From NCBI GenBank assembly GCA_013140465.1, contig JABFST010000161.1, positions 1-6,471 of the forward strand: a stretch of DNA of 6,471 bases. The letters are read 5' to 3'. Source of the stretch: Methylococcaceae bacterium (GTDB lineage Bacteria > Pseudomonadota > Gammaproteobacteria > Methylococcales > Methylomonadaceae). The position numbers and the translations under genes were made by a program. Positions 1 through 4,930 of this stretch are shown here, one piece after another. The notes beneath the pieces are model-generated. The model saw only the letters and a program-made list of their open reading frames with translations. It did no database searches and was not told the DNA's origin. Positions within the stretch are counted from its first letter, which is position 1; each line of letters opens with the position of its first letter.

Positions 1-2055
1 CGCCTGCAAAAAAGCCCATGTCGATGAACTTTTACTGCCATGATGCGGGGCGACTAAAATGTCGGCGGACAATTGCTGAGGGTAGGTTTTTAGCAGCCAC
101 GCTTCGGCGGTCGCCTCAATATCGCCTGTCAATAACACCGTGCCGTGTAGACTAGAAATTTTTAGCACGCAGGAATTGTCATTATCCGACACGAATGCCT
201 GTTGCGGCGACAACACGGTAAATTGCACGCCATCCCACTCCCAGCCCTGCCCTGCCGCACAGCGTTTGGGGGCAAACGCCGCCAGTTGTTGCGGCACACT
301 GGTCAGAACTTGGTGGATAGCCATGCCCTGCAACAAAGATTGCGCACCGCCGATATGGTCGTTATCACCGTGGCTGACCATCAGCATATCCACTTGGCTG
401 ATGCCTTGGTGGCGCAAAAAAGGCAATATCACCGTCTGCCCACTATCACTTTGCTCTGAATAGCGCACCCCGGTATCAAAAACCAAACTGTGCTGCGCCG
501 TTTGCACAACCACTGCCAAACCTTGCCCGACATCCAACAACGTCAATTCCAGCGCACCTGGTTGTGGCGTTGGAGTTGGCGCGAACACCAGCGGCACACA
601 CAACACGCCCCCCAACCAGCGTGCGGGTAAGCCACGCGGGGCCAACACCCACAGCACACCCAGCACCGCCAAGGCCATCGTCCAAAGCGAAGGTTGGGCA
701 TGGTTTACAGTGGCCCACGGCAACGCTGACAGCTTAAGCAACAACCACCATAAGGCTTGCAAGCCCCAATCCACGCCCGTAAACAGCAAATCCGACACAG
801 AGGGGGCTAACCACATCAGCAACAACGCCAACAACGCTACCGGAACCAGCACCACGCTAATCACAGGCACGGCGATAAAATTCGCCACGGGCGACAGCAA
901 GGAAACTTGCTGAAAAAAGTACAGTAACAAAGGTGCCAAACCGAGTGACGTTGCAATGTTCATTTGCAGGCTTGCAATCCAGTAGTTGGCTTTCTGTAAA
1001 CGCCCCGACAAGGCAAAAACAATAAAAGCCACCGCCAAAAACGACAAATAAAAACCCACCGACAGCACGGCCCAAGGATCAGCCACCAACACCGCCAGCA
1101 ACGCAATCGCCAAGGTATGGAAAGGCCGCAATTGGCGTTGCCAAAGCGTGGCAAGCAATACGATTGCCAACATCAGCACTGCCCGCTGGGTCGGTATGGA
1201 AAAACCCGCCAATGCCGCATAACCCACCCCAGATAACATGGCAAAAATTGCCGCCACACTAGGCGGCGACACGCTTAGCAGCCCTGTCCTGGCCCATAGT
1301 TTAAGCACCAAAAAATACACTAATCCCGCGACGAGGCCGACATGCGAACCCGAAATCACGACTAAATGCGTCGTGCCTGTATTACGGAACACCACCCATT
1401 GCTGCGGGCTGATCCCAGAGCCATCGCCGACAGCCAGGGCTTTGATTAACGCCTGTTGCGCTTGGTGTTGCAACAAAGTGTCCAAACGCGCTATGACCGC
1501 TTGCCGCCACACGGCTATGCTTTGCCAAGGGCTGGCCTGACCCGTCAACACGGCTTTGGGATAATCCCTGACATAGCCTGTCGCGCCGACGTTTTCGGTC
1601 AATAACCAACGTTCATAATCAAAACTGCCCGGGTTTAAAGTGCCATGAGGCCGTTTTAGCTTAACCGTGAATGTCCATTGTTGCCCTGCCTGTACCGCCA
1701 CATCCGGCTGGTACCAATTAAGCCGCAGTTTGGCGGGCAAGGGTACTTGGGCAGCGGTAGGGACAAAATCAAAGCGGGATTTATGGGCATCGGTTTCCGG
1801 CACATCCGCAATATATCCGCTCACGGTCAGTTCTTTGCCTTCCAAGGCTGGCGCTAAGCGTTGCGAGCAGCGATAATCGGCACACATCAATGCCCATATC
1901 GTACCCGTTAGAAAAAATAGCCAACGGCGATGGCCTTGTATGGCCATAATGACTGCCAACACCACTAACACAAGCCACCATAAACGGGCCGGCAATACTG
2001 AAAATTGCTGCACCAGCACCAAGCCTGCAAAAAACGCCAATGCGGCAGCAATCAT
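1..2055 (-). CDS. comEC: ComEC/Rec2-family DNA-uptake channel protein, 3' end cut by the window edge
   Basis: Predicted inner-membrane channel that carries single-stranded DNA into the cytoplasm during natural transformation. I translated the minus strand from 2055: 685 codons stay open without a stop to base 1, so the C-terminus lies outside. Domains in order: an N-terminal membrane/DUF4131 region (about 1-190); the hydrophobic Competence domain (about 200-470) with the signature HLVVISGSHVGL (H230, H238; many homologues read ISGLH); then a metallo-beta-lactamase-like domain from about 503. That domain shows LLDVGQG (D508), SHGDNDHIGG (H562, D564, D566, H567), LLTGDIE (D645) and APHHGSKSS (H671, H672), all expected in ComEC. 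The ATG at 2055 is chosen because GAGG lies 5 nt upstream and the frame meets a stop about 100 bp further up with no better start. Family members are usually about 750-800 aa, so roughly 60-120 residues are missing. It is divergent from the DUF2062 gene. Family assignment is firm; activity in transformation is inferred. Confidence 0.95.
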   Translation of the reverse strand, partial: MIAAALAFFAGLVLVQQFSVLPARLWWLVLVVLAVIMAIQGHRRWLFFLTGTIWALMCADYRCSQRLAPALEGKELTVSGYIADVPETDAHKSRFDFVPTAAQVPLPAKLRLNWYQPDVAVQAGQQWTFTVKLKRPHGTLNPGSFDYERWLLTENVGATGYVRDYPKAVLTGQASPWQSIAVWRQAVIARLDTLLQHQAQQALIKALAVGDGSGISPQQWVVFRNTGTTHLVVISGSHVGLVAGLVYFLVLKLWARTGLLSVSPPSVAAIFAMLSGVGYAALAGFSIPTQRAVLMLAIVLLATLWQRQLRPFHTLAIALLAVLVADPWAVLSVGFYLSFLAVAFIVFALSGRLQKANYWIASLQMNIATSLGLAPLLLYFFQQVSLLSPVANFIAVPVISVVLVPVALLALLLMWLAPSVSDLLFTGVDWGLQALWWLLLKLSALPWATVNHAQPSLWTMALAVLGVLWVLAPRGLPARWLGGVLCVPLVFAPTPTPQPGALELTLLDVGQGLAVVVQTAQHSLVFDTGVRYSEQSDSGQTVILPFLRHQGISQVDMLMVSHGDNDHIGGAQSLLQGMAIHQVLTSVPQQLAAFAPKRCAAGQGWEWDGVQFTVLSPQQAFVSDNDNSCVLKISSLHGTVLLTGDIEATAEAWLLKTYPQQLSADILVAPHHGSKSSSTWAFLQA

Positions 2056-2139
2056 AGAAACCTCGGGTGTGGCAGTGTTGAGGATGGTCAAAAACCTGAT
2101 AGACTGTGTTATGACAAAATGTTTACCACAAAAAAGACT
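2056..2139. promoter_or_regulatory. Divergent intergenic region between comEC and the DUF2062 gene
   Basis: These 84 bp must hold the 5' signals of both divergent genes. On the minus strand GAGG (2061-2064) is the comEC ribosome binding site. On the plus strand TTGAGG (2078-2083) and TAGACT (2100-2105), 16 bp apart, are a weak sigma70-like candidate for the DUF2062 gene. I found no convincing promoter for comEC, which may start inside the opposite coding sequence. No clear operator dyad was seen. Confidence 0.35.
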
Positions 2140-2688
2140 ATGGCTAAAGAATTAGTAAAAAAACTCCTGCACAAATTTATACCCGACCTCAACCTGATTA
2201 AAAACCACAAAAACCTACAATTTTTAGGCGAGCGTTTGCATCACCCTAACTTGTGGCATTTCAACCGCCGATCGGTCGCTATCGCCTTTGCGGTCGGCCT
2301 GTTTGTGGCATGGATACCCACGCCAGGGCAAATGGCGATAGCGGCCTTAGGCGCATTTTATTTTAGGGGAAATTTGCCGATAGCCGTGGCCTTGGTGTGG
2401 CTGACTAACCCGCTGACCATGCCACCCTTGTTTTATTCGGCCTATAGGCTAGGGCTTTGGGTACTTAACCAACCAACGGCGGAATTTTCTTTGGATGCCG
2501 TGCTATCCGGCAATCTGTGGCAACCGTTTCTGACAGGTTGTTTTTTGATCGGCAGCAGCAGTGCCGTGTTAGGTTATTTTGGCATTACCGCTTTTTGGCA
2601 CTACCAAGTACGGCATAAATGGAACGGGCGAAAAATCACGCGTATTTTGCCCGCCCGAAAAAAGAACCCGTTTAAGGGCGTATACTGA
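2140..2688 (+). CDS. DUF2062 domain-containing small membrane protein
   Basis: 182-residue protein of the DUF2062 family, whose biochemical function is not established. The N-terminus is basic and amphipathic (about 1-45) and includes LHHPNLWHFNRRS, the usual lead-in of this family. A first membrane segment follows at about 46-74 (GLFVAWIPTPGQM), then the conserved VALVWLTNPLTMPPLFY stretch (about 83-99), and a last hydrophobic segment at about 129-152. The tail is very basic (RHKWNGRKITRILPARKK), suggesting it is cytoplasmic. The start at 2140 gives the family-typical N-terminus (MAKELVKKLL, then FIPD). An in-frame ATG at 2119 would add 7 residues, and the frame is open further up to 2005 but runs into comEC. 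No strong ribosome binding site precedes either start. DUF2062 genes are often found beside comEC in gammaproteobacteria, as here. The family call is solid; the role is unknown. Confidence 0.9.
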   Translation: MAKELVKKLLHKFIPDLNLIKNHKNLQFLGERLHHPNLWHFNRRSVAIAFAVGLFVAWIPTPGQMAIAALGAFYFRGNLPIAVALVWLTNPLTMPPLFYSAYRLGLWVLNQPTAEFSLDAVLSGNLWQPFLTGCFLIGSSSAVLGYFGITAFWHYQVRHKWNGRKITRILPARKKNPFKGVY

Positions 2689-2900
2689 GTCAATAAATTG
2701 TCTATCCCTCTCTTTAAGACAGACCTACACCACTATATTGCCAACCTTAAAAACGTAAATACTTCATAGCTTTACACTCTCGGAAAGAGTAATCTCTAAG
2801 TCAAATACGCATTACCCAAAACTATTTTTTAGGCTTTGGGTTGTTCTGCCAGCCGTTCTGAATAGCCACCAGAACGGCGCACCTTAGAGGTATTTTTAAC
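2689..2900 (+). promoter_or_regulatory. Leader/intergenic region upstream of the cytochrome operon
   Basis: About 212 bp without a gene, more AT-rich than its flanks in the first half. It should hold the terminator of the DUF2062 gene and the promoter of the heme operon. A weak sigma70-like pair, TTGCCA (2738-2743) and TACTTC (2760-2765) with 16 bp spacing, is the best promoter candidate I see. Inverted repeats present are TGTCT/AGACA (2699-2703/2717-2721), ACTCT/AGAGT (2776-2780/2786-2790), ACCCAAA/TTTGGGT (2814-2820/2835-2841) and the strong dyad at 2852-2878, listed separately. None has a T-run after it, so no standard intrinsic terminator is evident. AGAGG at 2886-2890, 10 nt before the ATG, is the likely ribosome binding site. 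I saw no FNR/CRP-like TTGAT-N4-ATCAA site. Confidence 0.4.
2852..2878. repeat. Perfect 9-bp inverted repeat (hairpin or operator) in the operon leader
   Basis: GCCGTTCTG (2852-2860) and CAGAACGGC (2870-2878) are exact reverse complements around a 9-nt centre. The dyad ends 22 bp before the ATG of the pentaheme cytochrome and 7 bp before its ribosome binding site. In RNA it would form a GC-containing stem just upstream of the Shine-Dalgarno sequence. In DNA it could be a dyad operator. An extra GTTCTG copy at 2843-2848 could compete for pairing with CAGAAC (2870-2875). No T-run follows, so it is not a typical terminator. Confidence 0.6.
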
Positions 2901-3581
2901 ATGACTAAGCGCAAAGCAAAAGCGTGTGCCTATGGAATTGGGCTGATAGTGGGCATATTGGCACTTGCTGCCTTGCTGTTGCCGATCAGCGAAAAATATC
3001 ACGCTTATGGCCCGATGAACATCGGGCATGACACCCTCACCTGTGCATCTTGCCATCAAGACGCACCCGGCAGTTTACGCCAACAACTGCAAGCCAACCT
3101 GCGTTATGTGCTGGGATTACGCGCCCACCCGGCAGATTTTGGCCAGCAACAAGTCAGCAATGACAATTGCCTAAACTGCCATGAACGCCCTAACGACCGT
3201 CATCCGGTGTACCGCTTTCTTGAACCCCGCTTCCTTAAAGCCCGGCTAGCGATAAACCCGCAGCTCTGCGTGTCTTGCCATACCGAACATCAAGGCCAGC
3301 GCGTTCCCCGTATGCAGATCGGTTTTTGTGTCAATTGCCATAAAAAAACCAAACTCCGGAAAGATCCTTTGGATGTCCCGCATGAGCGTCTAATAGCCCT
3401 TGAGCAATGGGACAGCTGTTTGGGTTGCCATGATTTTCATGGCAACCACAAAATGGAAACCCAAAAAATAGTCGGGCAACGTATCCCGCCCGAAAAAATC
3501 CATGCCTATTTTCAAGGTGGCCCATCCCCTTACGGAACGGCACGCCACTATAAAGCCAAACAGGAGGCCCGCGATGATTAA
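2901..3581 (+). CDS. Membrane-anchored pentaheme c-type cytochrome
   Basis: 226-residue predicted periplasmic electron carrier held in the inner membrane by one N-terminal helix (about 11-29) after a basic start (MTKRKAK). That helix resembles an uncleaved anchor. Five CxxCH c-heme motifs are visible: C48-H52 (CASCH), C90-H94 (CLNCH), C123-H127 (CVSCH), C143-H147 (CVNCH) and C173-H177 (CLGCH). Further histidines (H34, H43, H76, H101, H130, H161, H180, H183) could serve as distal ligands, which suggests bis-His low-potential hemes. The opening GHDTLTCASCH resembles cytochrome c3/class III-like multiheme proteins. The anchor recalls NapC/NirT, but those have four hemes and a different motif pattern, so I do not assign it there. 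The start at 2901 has AGAGG 10 nt upstream. It is the first gene of a three-gene operon and its last 8 bp overlap the next gene. The redox partner is unknown; an electron-transfer role is near certain from the motifs. Confidence 0.9.
   Translation: MTKRKAKACAYGIGLIVGILALAALLLPISEKYHAYGPMNIGHDTLTCASCHQDAPGSLRQQLQANLRYVLGLRAHPADFGQQQVSNDNCLNCHERPNDRHPVYRFLEPRFLKARLAINPQLCVSCHTEHQGQRVPRMQIGFCVNCHKKTKLRKDPLDVPHERLIALEQWDSCLGCHDFHGNHKMETQKIVGQRIPPEKIHAYFQGGPSPYGTARHYKAKQEARDD
3562..3566 (+). promoter_or_regulatory. Ribosome binding site fixing the start of the DUF3365 gene
   Basis: AGGAG lies 7 nt before the ATG at 3574, inside the 3' end of the pentaheme gene. It decides between 3574 and the upstream in-frame ATG at 3502. 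The 3502 start would add 24 residues that are only an alternative reading of the upstream cytochrome gene. Confidence 0.7.
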
Positions 3582-4422
3582 CAAAAGTTTTTGGATAACA
3601 CTGTTTGCCTTAACAACCCTGTGCGTGTATTTGTTTGAGACCGCTCCGCCGCCGTTGGCCGAGCCAAAAACAGGGCAGGCGACACTAAAGGTGGAGCAAT
3701 TGTTTACCTTGCTCCAAGCCGAAAACGCCGCTGCCAGACAATTATGGACCAAGGAAATTGTCGGGGAAGGCAAACAAGCAGGCTTGAAATTTGACGAACA
3801 TTGGCGTGATGCCAATGTTGAGGCCGGCCCGTTACCCGCCTTGTTTTTGCGGGAAACCGCCAAAAGCATGGAGAAAAGCCCGGTGCGGATCAGTTTGTTT
3901 TTAGGTTCGGACTATCCCATCAGCCCCGACAACCGATTTGAAGGCTTGCAACAAGAAAAATTTCAAGCCTTGCGGCAAAGCCAGCAAGCGCAATTTTTTT
4001 ATGTCCCCGATATTGGCCTGCATACCGGCATGTTCGCAGATGTTGCGGTAGCCGCGCCTTGTATCGACTGCCACAACAAACACCAACAATCACCCAAGCA
4101 TGATTGGCAGATGAACGACATCATGGGCGCGGCGACGTGGATGTATCCTGCCGCCACTGTTAGTTTGGAGGATATGTTGAAAGCTGTTTCGGTGTTGCAT
4201 CAAGGTATTCAAGACGCTTATGGCGCGTATTTGGCGAAAGCCAAAACCTTTGCCCATCCGCCCGTGATTGGCGAACAGTGGCCGCGTGACGGGTATTATC
4301 TGCCTAGCCCTGAGGTGTTTATGCAAGCCTTTTTACAACGCACTGCACCGCAAACCCTGCCAGTGTTAGCCGCGTTCAGCAGCCTTAAGCAGACTGCGCC
4401 CACACCTAGCGATGGAAAATAA
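3574..4422 (+). CDS. Tll0287-like (DUF3365) monoheme protein with N-terminal anchor
   Basis: 282-residue predicted periplasmic heme protein. A short hydrophobic N-terminal segment (about 5-21) is followed by a proline-rich linker (PPPLAEP), so it is either anchored or exported. The body matches the Tll0287-like/DUF3365 domain, a PAS-like fold that can carry heme c. Diagnostic stretches are SPVRISLFLGSDYPISPDNRFE (102-123), the GMFADVAVAAPCIDCHNKH segment (152-170) with a single CxxCH (C163, C166, H167), and SPKHDWQMNDIMG (173-185). The last 80 or so residues are less conserved. The only other cysteine is C17, inside the anchor. As I recall, the cyanobacterial Tll0287 structure has His/Cys heme ligation, so a different distal ligand may be used here. 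DUF3365 domains occur alone or as sensor domains of signalling proteins. No kinase, cyclase or HAMP region is seen here, and two heme genes flank it, so redox or ligand sensing and electron transfer are both possible. Confidence 0.88.
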   Translation: MINKSFWITLFALTTLCVYLFETAPPPLAEPKTGQATLKVEQLFTLLQAENAAARQLWTKEIVGEGKQAGLKFDEHWRDANVEAGPLPALFLRETAKSMEKSPVRISLFLGSDYPISPDNRFEGLQQEKFQALRQSQQAQFFYVPDIGLHTGMFADVAVAAPCIDCHNKHQQSPKHDWQMNDIMGAATWMYPAATVSLEDMLKAVSVLHQGIQDAYGAYLAKAKTFAHPPVIGEQWPRDGYYLPSPEVFMQAFLQRTAPQTLPVLAAFSSLKQTAPTPSDGK

Positions 4423-4427
4423 CCGCC

Positions 4428-4925
4428 ATGTCCAGTCTTCTACAGCCCCTCAAAACACTGCTCAGCAAAGGCTATGCGCGCCTTGGTTGGCTACTGCTGA
4501 TTGCGTTTGCCGTGCAAGCCATAGGCAATTTCAACTGGTCATTTTTAACCACTTTACAGGCTAATGATGTTTACCAGCAGTTGTCCGGTTTCGTTATGGT
4601 TGGCTTTCTTGCCCACCAATGGCGTTGTGCGCTGTCCCGCCGTCACGCGCAAAATACCCTGACACGGCTGACTCATCATAAATTGCTGGGGGCATTTGCC
4701 CCAGTGTTCTTTTATGCCCATGCCCAACACTTAGGTTATGCCTTTTTACAAATTCTGAGCTTAAGTTATTTTGCAATTGTGGTAACCGGACTTTGCAATA
4801 TAGAACTGTTACGGATAGCCAAAAACGGCTTACGCACAGTATGGCTTTTGGTGCATATTGGCTTGGCAACAGGGTTGTTGTTTCTGCTGGGCTATCACGT
4901 TTTTATCAGCTATGCCTATGAATAA
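4428..4925 (+). CDS. Five-helix membrane protein, predicted diheme cytochrome b (ferric reductase-like core)
   Basis: 165-residue integral membrane protein with about five helices: roughly 18-34, 52-68, 84-102, 105-123 and 137-160. Two helices each carry histidines exactly 14 residues apart: H84/H98 in helix 3 and H143/H157 in helix 5. Such H-x13-H pairs on two helices hold two stacked b hemes in cytochrome b and in the ferric reductase/NADPH oxidase/YedZ superfamily, where helices 3 and 5 carry them. Charge distribution (basic N-terminus, RCALSRRH and RIAKNGLR loops) predicts N-in/C-out, with H84/H143 near the cytoplasm and H98/H157 near the periplasm. There is no FAD or NAD domain. The gene begins 5 nt after the DUF3365 stop with a poor ribosome binding site, so translational coupling is likely. 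It probably passes electrons between quinol or cytoplasm and the upstream c-type hemes. I do not recognise a named family; the diheme call is inferred from motif geometry. Confidence 0.75.
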   Translation: MSSLLQPLKTLLSKGYARLGWLLLIAFAVQAIGNFNWSFLTTLQANDVYQQLSGFVMVGFLAHQWRCALSRRHAQNTLTRLTHHKLLGAFAPVFFYAHAQHLGYAFLQILSLSYFAIVVTGLCNIELLRIAKNGLRTVWLLVHIGLATGLLFLLGYHVFISYAYE

Positions 4926-4930
4926 CGGTA

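Noticed and set aside
140..1981. Several 60-107 codon open frames on both strands within the comEC region
   Set aside because: All lie in other frames than the continuous 685-codon comEC translation and have low-complexity, Cys/Arg/Thr-rich composition typical of shadow frames.
2005..2139. Upstream extension of the DUF2062 frame to an ATG at 2005 (or 2119)
   Set aside because: The extension to 2005 overlaps the comEC start and adds residues unlike the family N-terminus. 2140 gives the usual MAKELVKK...FIPD beginning, although 2119 cannot be fully excluded.
2625..2653. GC-rich inverted repeat (GGGC...GCCC) near the 3' end of the DUF2062 gene as a terminator
   Set aside because: It lies inside the coding sequence, has a bulge and is followed by A-rich rather than T-rich sequence on the plus strand.
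3502..3573. ATG at 3502 as start of the DUF3365 gene
   Set aside because: It lies deep in the pentaheme cytochrome gene, and the added 24 residues sit before the natural N-terminal hydrophobic segment. A good AGGAG precedes the ATG at 3574.
2901..3581. NapC/NirT or NrfH assignment for the pentaheme protein
   Set aside because: Those families have four hemes and different motif spacing; only the N-terminal anchor is shared.
3390..3869. 159-codon minus-strand open frame across the two cytochrome c genes
   Set aside because: It is antisense to two genes with clear motifs and shows no recognisable domain; it is a shadow.
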